DNA from: an uncultured Flavobacteriales bacterium
Lineage (GTDB): Bacteria; Bacteroidota; Bacteroidia; Flavobacteriales_G; Salibacteraceae
Direction: 5' to 3'
DNA length: 34,120 nucleotides
NCBI GenBank assembly: GCA_913062955.1
Contig: CAJXZP010000045.1
Span: 1 to 34,120 of the forward strand
Of this stretch, positions 25,262-34,120 are shown in pieces. The translations under genes and the position numbers were made by a program. The notes beneath the pieces were generated by a model that did not search any database, was not told where the DNA came from, and saw nothing but the letters and a program-made list of their open reading frames with translations. Each line of letters starts with the position of its first letter. Position 1 is the first letter of the stretch.

Positions 25262-25552
25262 ATGGAAATTATTAAGAAACCAATTATTACAGAAAAGATG
25301 ACGGAGATGGGTGAAAGCCTTAACCGTTATGGTTTTGTAGTAGACCGTAGAGCCAACAAGATTGAGATCAAAGCTGCGATTGAAGCTGCTTATGATGTTA
25401 CGGTTGAGAAGATTAATACAATGATTCAAGCTGGAAAGGCAAAATCACGTTTTACTAAAGCTGGTGTTGTAAAAGGAAATAGTGGTCACTTTAAAAAGGC
25501 TATTGTTACTTTGAAAGACGGTGATGTAATTGATTTTTACAGCAATATCTAA
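25262..25552 (+). CDS. rplW: 50S ribosomal protein L23
   Basis: A 96-residue L23, located at the tunnel exit where it docks trigger factor, SRP and SecYEG. It has the usual start (MEIIKKPIITEKMTEM) and the family core VDRRANKIEIKAAIEAAYDV. Length is normal. It sits between rplD and rplB, in the canonical S10 order. Confidence 0.97.
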   Translation: MEIIKKPIITEKMTEMGESLNRYGFVVDRRANKIEIKAAIEAAYDVTVEKINTMIQAGKAKSRFTKAGVVKGNSGHFKKAIVTLKDGDVIDFYSNI

Positions 25553-25562
25553 ATAAAGAGAA

Positions 25563-26387
<825 letters not shown>

Positions 26388-26392
26388 TAGAA

Positions 26393-26662
26393 ATGAGTAG
26401 GTCATTAAAAAAGCCCCCATTTATACATTATAAGTTGATGAAACGAGTTTTAGAAGCTCAGGATTCAACGAAGAAAACTACAATTAAAACTTGGTCGAGA
26501 GCTTCAATGATCTCACCAGAGTTTGTTGGGTTGACTGTAGCTGTACATAATGGCAAAAAGTTTATTCCTGTTTTTTGTAATGAAAACATGGTAGGACACA
26601 AACTAGGAGAATTTTCTCCAACCAGAACCTTTAGAGGTCATGGTGGTAACAAGAAAAGATAA
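26393..26662 (+). CDS. rpsS: 30S ribosomal protein S19
   Basis: An 89-residue S19 in the 30S head, forming a pair with S13 near the A site. The family start [16 protein letters not shown] and the C-terminal [18 protein letters not shown] are plain. Normal length. It lies 5 bases after rplB and 25 before rplV. Confidence 0.97.
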   Translation: MSRSLKKPPFIHYKLMKRVLEAQDSTKKTTIKTWSRASMISPEFVGLTVAVHNGKKFIPVFCNENMVGHKLGEFSPTRTFRGHGGNKKR

Positions 26663-26687
26663 TTGACCAGAAGGTAATTAATACAAC

Positions 26688-27089
26688 ATGGGTTCAAGAA
26701 AAAAAATCAAAGCTGAGGCAGCTAAAGAGGCACGTAAATTAGTTTACGTAGCTAAATTGAATAACTGCCCAACTAGTCCACGAAAAATGAGACTGGTGGC
26801 TGACCTAGTTAGAGGAATGGATGTGCAGAAAGCTTCTGCGGTATTGCAATTCTCTAAAAAGGAAGCATCTATTAAAATGGAGAAATTATTAAGATCTGCC
26901 ATCGCCAATTACGAAGTGAAAACGGGTAATAGCTGGGAAGATGCTAATTTGTTCATTAAAGAGATCAAGGTAGATGGTGGAAGAATGTTAAAACGTATTC
27001 AGCCTGCTCCACAAGGGCGTGCACACAGAATTCGTAAAAGATCAAACCACGTTACTTTAATAGTAGACGCTAAAACTGAGGATAAATAA
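26688..27089 (+). CDS. rplV: 50S ribosomal protein L22
   Basis: A 133-residue L22, lining the exit tunnel. The core starts at about residue 20 ([20 protein letters not shown]) after a basic N-terminal extension ([16 protein letters not shown]) longer than in E. coli (110 residues). The tunnel-tip hairpin near [20 protein letters not shown] is intact. The stop is followed by one base and then the rpsC ATG. Confidence 0.96.
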   Translation: MGSRKKIKAEAAKEARKLVYVAKLNNCPTSPRKMRLVADLVRGMDVQKASAVLQFSKKEASIKMEKLLRSAIANYEVKTGNSWEDANLFIKEIKVDGGRMLKRIQPAPQGRAHRIRKRSNHVTLIVDAKTEDK

Positions 27090-27090
27090 G

Positions 27091-27798
27091 ATGGGACAGA
27101 AAACAAATCCAATATCGAACCGATTAGGTTTTATTCGTGGCTGGGACTCAGCATGGTATGGTGGAAATGATTACGGAGATAAGTTAGCCGATGATTATAA
27201 AATTAGAAGATACCTTTACGCTAGATTACGTAAAGCAAGTATTTCTAGGATCATTATCGAAAGAACGTTGAAGTTAATTACTGTTACTGTACATACTGCT
27301 CGTCCAGGTATTATCATCGGTAAAGGTGGCTCAGAGGTTGATAAATTGAAAGAAGAATTGAAAAAAATCTCTAATAATGAGGTTCAAATCAATATTTTTG
27401 AAATTAAAAGACCGGAACTAGAAGCTCGTTTAGTAGCGGAAGGAATTGCTCGTCAAATTGAAGGAAGAATTTCATATAGAAGAGCCATTAAAATGTCTAT
27501 TCAGTCTACCATGAGATCTGGTGCTGAGGGTATTAAAGTTCAAATTTCTGGTCGTTTGAATGGTGCTGAGATGGCGCGTTCAGAAAACTATAAAGAAGGA
27601 AGAACACCTTTACATACTTTTCGTGCTAATATAGATTATTCGCTTGTTGAAGCTCACACAACTTATGGCCGTATTGGTGTAAAAGTGTGGATTTGCAATG
27701 GGGAAGTTTATGGAAAGCGTGATTTATCTCCAAATATTGGATCGAAATCAAAGGGACCTAGATCTCCTAAAGGAAAATTTAGAGGTAGAAAAAAATAA
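27091..27798 (+). CDS. rpsC: 30S ribosomal protein S3
   Basis: A 235-residue S3, which with S4 and S5 lines the mRNA entry channel and has helicase activity. The type II KH domain has its GxxG loop in [11 protein letters not shown], and the C-terminal domain runs through [15 protein letters not shown] and ends in a basic tail ([14 protein letters not shown]). Length is typical. It is followed by rplP after 25 bases. Confidence 0.97.
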   Translation: MGQKTNPISNRLGFIRGWDSAWYGGNDYGDKLADDYKIRRYLYARLRKASISRIIIERTLKLITVTVHTARPGIIIGKGGSEVDKLKEELKKISNNEVQINIFEIKRPELEARLVAEGIARQIEGRISYRRAIKMSIQSTMRSGAEGIKVQISGRLNGAEMARSENYKEGRTPLHTFRANIDYSLVEAHTTYGRIGVKVWICNGEVYGKRDLSPNIGSKSKGPRSPKGKFRGRKK

Positions 27799-27823
27799 TT
27801 ACGGACTGTAAAGATTAATAGAA

Positions 27824-28243
27824 ATGTTACAACCAAAAAAGGTAAAACGTAGAAGAGTCCAGAAAGGAAGAATTAAAGGACTAGCTCAAAGAGGTAGTAC
27901 GGTTGCTTTTGGTTCGTTTGGTATTAAAGCGTTAGCAATGGGTAGAATCACTTCAAGGCAAATTGAAGCTGCTCGTATCGCAATGACCAGACGTATGAAA
28001 AGAGAGGGGCAAGTTTGGATTCGAATTTTTCCAGACACTCCAATTACCAATAAACCTGCGGAAGTACGTATGGGTAAAGGTAAAGGAGCCTTGGATCACT
28101 GGGTATGTAAAATTAAACCTGGAAGAATCTTATATGAGATTGACGGGGTGGATGTTGAAACTGCAAAAGAAGCATTACGTTTGGCTGCTCAAAAGCTTCC
28201 AATGAAATGTAAGTTTGTTATGCGTAAGGATTTCGTAGCTTAA
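27824..28243 (+). CDS. rplP: 50S ribosomal protein L16
   Basis: A 139-residue L16 that helps position the A-site tRNA. It has the family start [16 protein letters not shown], the [14 protein letters not shown] helix and the [15 protein letters not shown] loop, where the arginine hydroxylated by YcfD in E. coli lies. Length normal. It precedes rpmC by 10 bases. Confidence 0.97.
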   Translation: MLQPKKVKRRRVQKGRIKGLAQRGSTVAFGSFGIKALAMGRITSRQIEAARIAMTRRMKREGQVWIRIFPDTPITNKPAEVRMGKGKGALDHWVCKIKPGRILYEIDGVDVETAKEALRLAAQKLPMKCKFVMRKDFVA

Positions 28244-28253
28244 TAATAGGAAG

Positions 28254-28457
28254 ATGAAGCAATCAGAGATAAAAGAGCTTTCTACTGAAGAAGTAGTAGA
28301 AAGAGTTGAAGTTGAGACAGCAGCACTTCAAAAGCTAAGAATGATACACACTGTTTCACCATTAGAGAATCCTTTACGGATTCGTGATGCAAGAAGAACA
28401 GTAGCTCGTTTAAAAGCGGAGCAAACAAGAAGAGCAATTAACGAAAATAAAGCTTAG
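28254..28457 (+). CDS. rpmC: 50S ribosomal protein L29
   Basis: A 67-residue two-helix L29 at the exit tunnel rim. It opens with MKQSEIKELSTEEV and has the conserved NPLRIRDARRTVARLKAE segment. There are 3 bases to rpsQ. A long opposite-strand frame crosses this gene but has no coding features. Confidence 0.96.
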   Translation: MKQSEIKELSTEEVVERVEVETAALQKLRMIHTVSPLENPLRIRDARRTVARLKAEQTRRAINENKA

Positions 28458-28460
28458 ATC

Positions 28461-28715
28461 ATGGAAAGAAACCTGAGAAAAGAAAGAATTGGGGTTGTCG
28501 CTTCGAACATGATGGAGAAATCTATCGTTGTAATGATCGAAAGAAAAGTGAAACACCCAAAGTATGGTAAATTCGTTAAGCAGTCCTCGAAGTTTGTGGC
28601 GCATGACGAGAAAAATGAATGTAACATTGGCGATACTGTAAGAATAATGGAAACAAGAAAACTCTCTAAGAATAAAAACTGGAGACTTGTTGAAATTCTT
28701 GAGAAAGCCAAGTAA
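28461..28715 (+). CDS. rpsQ: 30S ribosomal protein S17
   Basis: An 84-residue OB-fold S17, a primary 16S rRNA binder. The family blocks [18 protein letters not shown] and [19 protein letters not shown] are clear. It keeps its place between rpmC and rplN, the order seen in the E. coli S10-spc clusters, and there is no sign of a break or new promoter between the S10 and spc parts. Confidence 0.96.
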   Translation: MERNLRKERIGVVASNMMEKSIVVMIERKVKHPKYGKFVKQSSKFVAHDEKNECNIGDTVRIMETRKLSKNKNWRLVEILEKAK

Positions 28716-28731
28716 TAATACGTAGATAGTC

Positions 28732-29100
28732 ATGGTACAAACGGAATCAAGATTAAGAGTAGCGGATAATAGTGGAGCTAAAGAAGTTCTAGTTATTCGT
28801 GTGCTAGGCGGAACTAAACGCAGATATGCTTCTATTGGTGACAAAGTTGTTGTTACCGTTAAGCATGCCATTCCAAATGGTGGTGTTAAAAAAGGAGCAG
28901 TTTCTACAGCAGTTGTTGTAAGAACCAAAAAAGAAATCAGAAGACCTGACGGAACTTATATCCGTTTCGATGATAACGCAGTTGTATTGTTAAATGCAGG
29001 TGGTGAGATTAGAGGAACGCGTATTTTCGGCCCTGTAGCTCGTGAGTTACGTGATAAGGACTTTATGAAAATTGTATCTCTAGCACCAGAAGTGCTTTAA
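28732..29100 (+). CDS. rplN: 50S ribosomal protein L14
   Basis: A 122-residue L14 at the subunit interface, contacting 16S rRNA helix 14 and the RsfS silencing factor in other bacteria. The start [17 protein letters not shown] and the [14 protein letters not shown] block are diagnostic. In E. coli this gene begins the separate spc operon; here it follows rpsQ by 16 bases with no terminator or good promoter between. Confidence 0.97.
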   Translation: MVQTESRLRVADNSGAKEVLVIRVLGGTKRRYASIGDKVVVTVKHAIPNGGVKKGAVSTAVVVRTKKEIRRPDGTYIRFDDNAVVLLNAGGEIRGTRIFGPVARELRDKDFMKIVSLAPEVL

Positions 29101-29112
29101 ATAGTAGAAATT

Positions 29113-29433
29113 ATGGGAAACAAACTTCACATAAAAACGGGTGACAACGTTATGGTTGTTGCTGGTAACGAAAAAGGAAACTCAGGCAAGGTTTTGGGTT
29201 TTAATACGAAACGTGACCGTGCTACTGTAGAGGGTTTAAACATGATTAAAAAACATGTTAAACCATCTGCTACAAATGCACAGGGAGGGATAGAAGAAGT
29301 AGAAGGTGGAATTCACATTTCAAACCTAATGGTTGTGGATAGTAAAGGAGTTCCTAGCCGTACTACTCGTAAATCAGATTCAGACGGAAAAAGTACAAGG
29401 TTTTCTGTTAAATCAAATATAGAGGTTAAGTAA
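29113..29433 (+). CDS. rplX: 50S ribosomal protein L24
   Basis: A 106-residue L24, an assembly-initiator protein. It carries a KOW motif near residues 6-32 ([20 protein letters not shown]) and the downstream [16 protein letters not shown] strand. Its stop overlaps the rplE start (TAATG), giving translational coupling. Length normal. Confidence 0.96.
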   Translation: MGNKLHIKTGDNVMVVAGNEKGNSGKVLGFNTKRDRATVEGLNMIKKHVKPSATNAQGGIEEVEGGIHISNLMVVDSKGVPSRTTRKSDSDGKSTRFSVKSNIEVK

Positions 29434-29978
29434 TGGCATATATTCCAAATCTTAGAACAAAATATAACGATGAAATCGTTCCTGCTCTAAAAGAGAAGTT
29501 TTCTTACTCTTCTATTATGCAGGTACCAAAGTTGGAAAAAATCATTTTAAGTCAGGGTGTGGGTAACGGAACTACTGATAAGAAATTAGTTGAAAATGCA
29601 GTGACGGAAATGACAATGATTTCTGGACAAAAAGCTTTCGCAACTCTTTCGAAAAAGGATATTTCTAACTTCAAATTACGTAAAGGAATGCCTGTTGGGG
29701 CAAAAGTTACCTTACGTAATAACAAAATGTATGAATTCTTAGAAAGATTTATAAGAGTCTCTCTTCCTCGAACCCGTGATTTCCGTGGGGTTAACACGAA
29801 ATTGGATGGTAGAGGTAATTATACTTTAGGAATTAAAGAACAAATAATGTTTCCTGAAATTGATATCGATAAAATACCTAATATTACCGGTATGGATATT
29901 ACTTTCGTGACATCTGCAAATACAGATGAAGAAGGATTCGAATTATTACAAAAGTTTGGATTCCCATTTAAAAAATAA
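29433..29978 (+). CDS. rplE: 50S ribosomal protein L5
   Basis: A 181-residue L5 that binds 5S rRNA with L18 and touches the P-site tRNA. The conserved blocks [28 protein letters not shown] and [10 protein letters not shown] are present. It shares one base with rplX and precedes rpsN by 6 bases. Nothing unusual. Confidence 0.97.
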   Translation: MAYIPNLRTKYNDEIVPALKEKFSYSSIMQVPKLEKIILSQGVGNGTTDKKLVENAVTEMTMISGQKAFATLSKKDISNFKLRKGMPVGAKVTLRNNKMYEFLERFIRVSLPRTRDFRGVNTKLDGRGNYTLGIKEQIMFPEIDIDKIPNITGMDITFVTSANTDEEGFELLQKFGFPFKK

Positions 29979-29984
29979 GAAGAG

Positions 29985-30254
29985 ATGGCAAAAGAATCAA
30001 TGAAAGCAAGAGAGCGTAAACGAGCAGCAATGATCGAAAAGTACGCTGAGAAAAGAGCTCTCTTAAAAGCTGAAGGAGATTGGGAAGGTTTACAAAAACT
30101 TCCGAAAGATTCTTCTGCAGTACGTGCGCACAACCGTTGTAAAATCACGGGACGTCCAAGAGGATATATGCGTCACTTTGGTGTTTCTAGAGTAACCTTT
30201 AGAGAACTGGCATCATCGGGTTTAATCCCAGGTGTTAAAAAAGCAAGTTGGTAA
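29985..30254 (+). CDS. rpsN: 30S ribosomal protein S14, zinc-free type
   Basis: An 89-residue S14 of the C-minus class: the [20 protein letters not shown] core is present but the two CxxC pairs of the zinc-binding form are missing, so it does not depend on zinc. It is shorter than the 101-residue E. coli form. It ends in the invariant KKASW. rpsH follows after 30 bases, one of the wider gaps in the operon. Confidence 0.96.
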   Translation: MAKESMKARERKRAAMIEKYAEKRALLKAEGDWEGLQKLPKDSSAVRAHNRCKITGRPRGYMRHFGVSRVTFRELASSGLIPGVKKASW

Positions 30255-30284
30255 ATTAAAAATAACGATATTAATTAGACAGAA

Positions 30285-30680
30285 ATGACTGATCCAATCG
30301 CAGATTACTTAACCAGATTAAGAAATGCACAAAAATCGGGACACCGTGTTGTGGAAATTCCTTCTTCTGGAGTAAAAAGAGAAATGACTAAGATTCTATT
30401 TGATAAGGGATATATCCTTAACTATAAATTAGAATCAGATACCCCAGGGGGAAACATTAAAGTGGCGTTGAAATACGACAGAGAAACCAAAGTTGGTGCG
30501 ATCAAAAACTTAACTAGAGTTTCTAGACCAGGTTTAAGAAAGTATGTGGGTGCAGGTGAATTGCCACGTGTATTAAACGGTTTAGGTATTGCCATTTTAT
30601 CTACTTCTAAAGGTGTTATTACTGATAAAGAAGCTAGACAACTTAACGTTGGTGGTGAATACATTTGTTCAATCTATTAA
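30285..30680 (+). CDS. rpsH: 30S ribosomal protein S8
   Basis: A 131-residue S8, a primary binder of the 16S rRNA central domain. It begins MTDPIADYLTRLRNAQ and ends ...EARQLNVGGEYICSIY, both typical. In E. coli S8 represses the spc operon by binding the rplE mRNA region; I could not recognise an S8-site mimic here. Confidence 0.97.
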   Translation: MTDPIADYLTRLRNAQKSGHRVVEIPSSGVKREMTKILFDKGYILNYKLESDTPGGNIKVALKYDRETKVGAIKNLTRVSRPGLRKYVGAGELPRVLNGLGIAILSTSKGVITDKEARQLNVGGEYICSIY

Positions 30681-30692
30681 TAAGAAGAAGAG

Positions 30693-31244
30693 ATGTCTAG
30701 AATAGGAAATTTACCAATTAGTATTCCACAAGGCGTTACCGTTACTGTTACAGGTAATTTGGTAACCGTTAAGGGAACAAAAGGTGAGCTTACTCAAACT
30801 ATCGATCCAGCTATCGCTGTTACTGTAGAAGAAAACAAAATAATTGTTGTTCGTTCTGCGGAAACTAAAGATCTAAAATCAAAGCATGGCTTGTATCGAT
30901 CTTTAATCTATAATATGATTGAGGGTGTTACAGTAGGTTATAAAAAAGTAATGGAACTTATAGGTGTTGGATTTAGAGCTTCGGTTCAAGGTCAGAAACT
31001 AGAGTTGTCATTAGGTTATTCTCACGGAATTGTGTTTGTTTTACCAGAAGAAGTTAAGGTAACTGCGGTTTCCGAAAGAGGTAAGGCACCAATTGTTACA
31101 TTCGAATCGCATGATAAACAGTTAATTGGTGCGGTTGCAGCAAAATTGAGATCATTGCGTAAACCTGAACCGTACAAAGGAAAAGGTATTCGTTTCATGG
31201 GTGAGCAAATTCGTAGAAAAGCTGGTAAAACAGCAGCTAAATAA
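30693..31244 (+). CDS. rplF: 50S ribosomal protein L6
   Basis: A 183-residue L6 with two similar RNA-binding domains, placed near the factor-binding site. The start MSRIGNLPISIPQGV and the C-terminal EPYKGKGIRFMGEQIRRKAGK are characteristic. Normal length; rplR follows after 9 bases. Confidence 0.97.
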   Translation: MSRIGNLPISIPQGVTVTVTGNLVTVKGTKGELTQTIDPAIAVTVEENKIIVVRSAETKDLKSKHGLYRSLIYNMIEGVTVGYKKVMELIGVGFRASVQGQKLELSLGYSHGIVFVLPEEVKVTAVSERGKAPIVTFESHDKQLIGAVAAKLRSLRKPEPYKGKGIRFMGEQIRRKAGKTAAK

Positions 31245-31253
31245 TATTAGATC

Positions 31254-31604
31254 ATGGCTATTAGTAAATTACAGCGTAGAGCTAAAATTAAACAAAGAGT
31301 TAGAAAGAATGTTTTCGGAACTCAAGAAATGCCTAGATTGAGCATTTTTAGAAGTAACAAAGAAATTTACGCTCAAGTTATTGAGGATGTAAATGGAAAA
31401 ACTTTAGCTGCCGCAAGTTCAATGAAAATGAAGACAGATGGTCTTTCTAAATTGGAAATTGCAAAGTTAGTTGGTGCAGAATTAGCGAAGAAAGCAGTGG
31501 AAGCAAATATTACAAAAGTAGTATTTGACCGTAACGGATTCTTGTTTCATGGACGTGTTAAAGCGTTTGCAGATGGAGCTAGAGAAGCTGGATTAAAATT
31601 TTAA
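31254..31604 (+). CDS. rplR: 50S ribosomal protein L18
   Basis: A 116-residue L18, which carries 5S rRNA into the large subunit with L5. The basic start, the [16 protein letters not shown] strand and the C-terminal [20 protein letters not shown] are typical. It is followed by rpsE after 21 bases. Confidence 0.97.
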   Translation: MAISKLQRRAKIKQRVRKNVFGTQEMPRLSIFRSNKEIYAQVIEDVNGKTLAAASSMKMKTDGLSKLEIAKLVGAELAKKAVEANITKVVFDRNGFLFHGRVKAFADGAREAGLKF

Positions 31605-31625
31605 TTACGATCATAGTTTATATTT

Positions 31626-32129
31626 ATGAAACAAGTTAGAACGACAGAGTCAGAATTAAAAGACACAGTTGTAAAAATTAGAAGAGTTACTAAGGTAACT
31701 AAAGGTGGTCGTACATTTGGTTTTTCTGCAGTAGTAGTTGTAGGTGACGAAAACGGAGTTGTAGGATACGGATTAGGGAAATCTAAGGAGGTAATTGGTG
31801 CAATATCTAAGGGATTAGATACAGCTAAAAAGAACCTTATTAAAGTTCCTGTTTTAAAAGGTACGATTCCACATACCCAACTCGGTAAGTTCGGTGGATC
31901 AGTGGTCTTGATTAAGCCTGCTACTCACGGTACTGGTGTTATTGCTGGTGGTGCGATGCGTGCTGTTTTAGAGAGTGTTGGTATTACTGATGTACTTGCT
32001 AAATCAAAGGGGTCGTCAAATCCTGTTAATGTAGTAAAAGCAACGATTGATGCTTTAGCTAAATTGAGCGATGCGAACGCTGTAGCAAAAAGAAGAGGCA
32101 TTTCATTAGAAAAGGTCTATAACGGTTAA
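31626..32129 (+). CDS. rpsE: 30S ribosomal protein S5
   Basis: A 167-residue S5 that contributes to decoding accuracy and mRNA entry. The double-stranded RNA-binding fold shows [20 protein letters not shown] and the [15 protein letters not shown]-terminal block. The N-terminal tail is short (VKIRRVTKV by residue 16), slightly shorter than I recall for other flavobacterial S5 proteins. The ATG at 31626 is the only start giving the full fold. Confidence 0.96.
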   Translation: MKQVRTTESELKDTVVKIRRVTKVTKGGRTFGFSAVVVVGDENGVVGYGLGKSKEVIGAISKGLDTAKKNLIKVPVLKGTIPHTQLGKFGGSVVLIKPATHGTGVIAGGAMRAVLESVGITDVLAKSKGSSNPVNVVKATIDALAKLSDANAVAKRRGISLEKVYNG

Positions 32130-32140
32130 TCTTAGAAGAA

Positions 32141-32323
32141 ATGGCTAAAGTTAAAGTTACACAAGTAAGGTCGGTAATTAGACGACCAGGTGACCAAAAG
32201 AAAACCATGGTTGCGTTAGGTTTGAAAGGAATTAACCAAAGTGTTGAACACGAAGGGACTCCACAAATCTTAGGTATGGTAAACAAGATTAAGCATCTTG
32301 TAAGCGTTGAAGAAGTTAAGTAA
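32141..32323 (+). CDS. rpmD: 50S ribosomal protein L30
   Basis: A 60-residue L30. The family pattern VTQVRSVIRRPGDQKKTMVA, then GLKGINQSVEHEGTPQILGM, is complete. Many bacteria lack this protein, so its presence is a minor lineage trait. Eleven bases separate it from rpsE and 13 from rplO. Confidence 0.96.
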   Translation: MAKVKVTQVRSVIRRPGDQKKTMVALGLKGINQSVEHEGTPQILGMVNKIKHLVSVEEVK

Positions 32324-32336
32324 ATAGATTTTTATC

Positions 32337-32786
32337 ATGGATTTAAGTAATTTATCACCGGCAGAAGGGTCGGTAAGAAATAACACGAAGCGTCTAGGAC
32401 GTGGTCAGGGTTCTGGTAAAGGTGGAACTTCTGCTCGTGGACATAAAGGTGCAAAATCTCGTTCTGGATATTCTAAGAAAGTTGGTTTTGAAGGTGGTCA
32501 AATGCCTTTGCAACGTAGAGTTCCAAAATTTGGATTTAAGAACATTAATCGTGTAGAGTACACTCCTATTAACTTAGATGTTATTCAAGCCTACGTTGAA
32601 GAAAACAACGTTGATACTATCTCAATTGATGATTTAGTGGAAAGAGGTCTTGTTGGCACTAATGAATTAGTGAAAGTATTAGGACGTGGAGAATTAAAGG
32701 CAAAAATTGTGATTGAAGGAAATAAGTTTTCATCTAGTGCAATTGAAGCTATTGAGAAACTTGGTGGAGAAGCCAAAACTGTTTAA
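32337..32786 (+). CDS. rplO: 50S ribosomal protein L15
   Basis: A 149-residue late-assembly L15. The Gly- and Lys-rich N-terminal extension (GSGKGGTSARGHKGAKSRSG) threads the 23S rRNA, followed by FEGGQMPLQRRVPKFGF and a globular C-terminal domain. Length is normal. The stop is followed by three bases and the secY ATG, so rplO and secY are co-expressed as in most bacteria. Confidence 0.97.
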   Translation: MDLSNLSPAEGSVRNNTKRLGRGQGSGKGGTSARGHKGAKSRSGYSKKVGFEGGQMPLQRRVPKFGFKNINRVEYTPINLDVIQAYVEENNVDTISIDDLVERGLVGTNELVKVLGRGELKAKIVIEGNKFSSSAIEAIEKLGGEAKTV

Positions 32787-32789
32787 TTG

Positions 32790-34120
32790 ATGAATAAGTT
32801 TTTTCAGACAATCGCAAATATCTTCAGAATTGAAGAGCTTAGGAATAGAATCCTTTTAACGATCGGTTTTATTGCTATTTATAGATTAGGTTCGTTTGTT
32901 GTATTACCTGGAGTGGATACTCAGGTTCTTGGAAGTAACGAAGCAACTGGGCTTGCGGCCTTGTTGAATTTGTTTGCTGGTGGAGCCTTTAGTAGAGCGT
33001 CAGTTTTTGCATTAGGAATCATGCCGTATATTTCGGCATCTATTGTGATGCAATTGCTTGGAATAGCTGTACCATCCGTTCAAAAGTTACAAAAAGACGG
33101 TGAAAGCGGTCGAAACAAAATTAATCAATGGACAAGATGGTCTACCATTGCTATTACCTTAGGACAAGCTCCAGGGTACTTAGCAACGCAAATACCAAGT
33201 AATGCTATTGTGAACCCTGGGTTCTTTTCCTTTACCTTTCCAGCTATCGTTATATTATCAGCGGGTACATTATTTGTAATGTGGCTTGGTGAAAAGATTA
33301 CGGATAAGGGAATTGGAAATGGTATTTCATTGATTATTATGATTGGGATTATTGCGAATCTCCCAACGGCATTCTTAACGGAATGGGAAGCCCAAATGGG
33401 TGACCTAGGCGGTGGATTAGTCGTTGTTTTATTGGAGTTAGCGATTTTACTTTTTGTGATCTTGATTACTATCTTATTAGTTCAAGGGGTCAGAAGGGTG
33501 CCAATTCAGTTTGCAAAGAAAATCATGGGTGTTCAGCAAATGGGTGGAGCACGTCAGTTTATTCCGTTAAAAGTGAATGCTGCCGGTGTTATGCCAATCA
33601 TTTTTGCCCAAGCCTTGATGATGTTACCTATTACTTTAGCCGGCTTTGCCGCTAGTGCTGAGGGAGATACGGGCGATGCCTTTACTAGTTTTGCTGCAAT
33701 GTTCAGTGATGTTAGTGGTGTCTATTATAATGTTACATTTGCAGTCTTAATTATCGTCTTCACGTATTTCTATACGGCCATAACTGTGAATCCACAGCAA
33801 ATGGCAGATGATTTGAAGAAAAACGGTGGATTTGTACCGGGTGTGAAGCCAGGTAAGGATACAGCCGACTTCTTAGATACTATCTTATCTAGGATTACTT
33901 TACCAGGATCAATATTCCTGGCATTGATCGCAATATTACCTGCCTTTGCGATAAAGGCCGGTGTGGCTCAAAGCTTTTCATATTTCTTTGGGGGTACATC
34001 GCTTTTAATTATGGTGGGTGTAATTTTGGATACATTACAACAAATTGAAAGTTATTTGTTAATGCGTCACTACGATGGACTTACTGAAACAGGTAAGTTG
34101 AAGGGACGTGCAACAGGTGC
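32790..34120 (+). CDS. secY: Preprotein translocase subunit SecY, 3' end cut by the window
   Basis: 443 codons are present with no stop, so the gene runs past the window edge, probably by only a few codons since E. coli SecY has 443 residues. SecY is the ten-helix channel of the Sec translocon. The start FFQTIANIFRIEELRNRILL, the GIMPYISASIVMQLL helix, GITDKG-type cytoplasmic loop (EKITDKGIGNGIS), the QQMGGARQFIPLKVNAAGVM segment and the QQIESYLLMRHYDG end are all typical. No frameshift is seen. Confidence 0.96.
   Translation, partial: MNKFFQTIANIFRIEELRNRILLTIGFIAIYRLGSFVVLPGVDTQVLGSNEATGLAALLNLFAGGAFSRASVFALGIMPYISASIVMQLLGIAVPSVQKLQKDGESGRNKINQWTRWSTIAITLGQAPGYLATQIPSNAIVNPGFFSFTFPAIVILSAGTLFVMWLGEKITDKGIGNGISLIIMIGIIANLPTAFLTEWEAQMGDLGGGLVVVLLELAILLFVILITILLVQGVRRVPIQFAKKIMGVQQMGGARQFIPLKVNAAGVMPIIFAQALMMLPITLAGFAASAEGDTGDAFTSFAAMFSDVSGVYYNVTFAVLIIVFTYFYTAITVNPQQMADDLKKNGGFVPGVKPGKDTADFLDTILSRITLPGSIFLALIAILPAFAIKAGVAQSFSYFFGGTSLLIMVGVILDTLQQIESYLLMRHYDGLTETGKLKGRATG

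Noticed and set aside
28410-28928. Long minus-strand open frame (172 codons) across rpmC, rpsQ and rplN
   Set aside because: It lies antisense to three clear ribosomal genes, its product has no recognisable pattern, and it has no promoter. It is a by-product of codon bias in the true genes.

Overview
This window is a compact, AT-rich (visibly well under half G+C) stretch of chromosomal housekeeping DNA from a member of the Bacteroidota, most likely a Flavobacteriales-type organism. Four things support this. The promoters match the Bacteroidota consensus (TTG, about 19 bases, TAnnTTTG). Gene starts lack Shine-Dalgarno sequences. The str and S10 ribosomal operons are fused without tuf. Several genes are of types I know mainly from this phylum: a DUF4290 protein next to murA, and an NtrC-like regulator with no DNA-binding tail. 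I cannot place it to genus. I saw no tRNA, rRNA, insertion sequence, prophage, CRISPR array or attachment site.

Layout. Positions 1-60 hold the terminator of a gene outside the window. Positions 137-2011 (+) carry a PcaF/PaaJ-type thiolase directly followed by a small serine hydrolase. fabD (-) and hldD (+) are divergent at 2365-4321. A MerR-like regulator and an M23 cell-wall peptidase (-, 4325-5635) diverge from alaS (+, 5730-8345), and their promoters appear to overlap. A five-gene minus-strand operon at 13392-8394 encodes an ABC ATPase, its permease, a Ppx/GppA phosphatase, a sigma-54-type response regulator without a helix-turn-helix, and a SUKH (SMI1/KNR4) protein. Next on the minus strand come grpE-dnaJ (15267-13554), DUF4290-murA-thioredoxin-like (17922-15404) and a PcrA/UvrD helicase (20484-18178). 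From 20698 to the window end runs one plus-strand operon: rpsL, rpsG, fusA, rpsJ, rplC, rplD, rplW, rplB, rpsS, rplV, rpsC, rplP, rpmC, rpsQ, rplN, rplX, rplE, rpsN, rpsH, rplF, rplR, rpsE, rpmD, rplO, and secY, which is cut a few codons before its end.

How the genes work together. The right half builds the ribosome, an elongation factor and the Sec channel from one strong promoter. The left half mixes protein quality control (GrpE/DnaJ), envelope synthesis (MurA, FabD, HldD, M23 peptidase), tRNA charging and DNA repair.

I found no convincing new multi-gene system. The points most worth checking are: MurA with Asp in place of the catalytic-loop Cys (a known fosfomycin-resistance type); DnaJ lacking exactly the two CxxCxGxG repeats that form zinc centre I; the SUKH gene overlapping the gene of the tail-less sigma-54 activator; and an identical 12-base promoter core facing both ways around the helicase/ribosomal-operon intergenic region.
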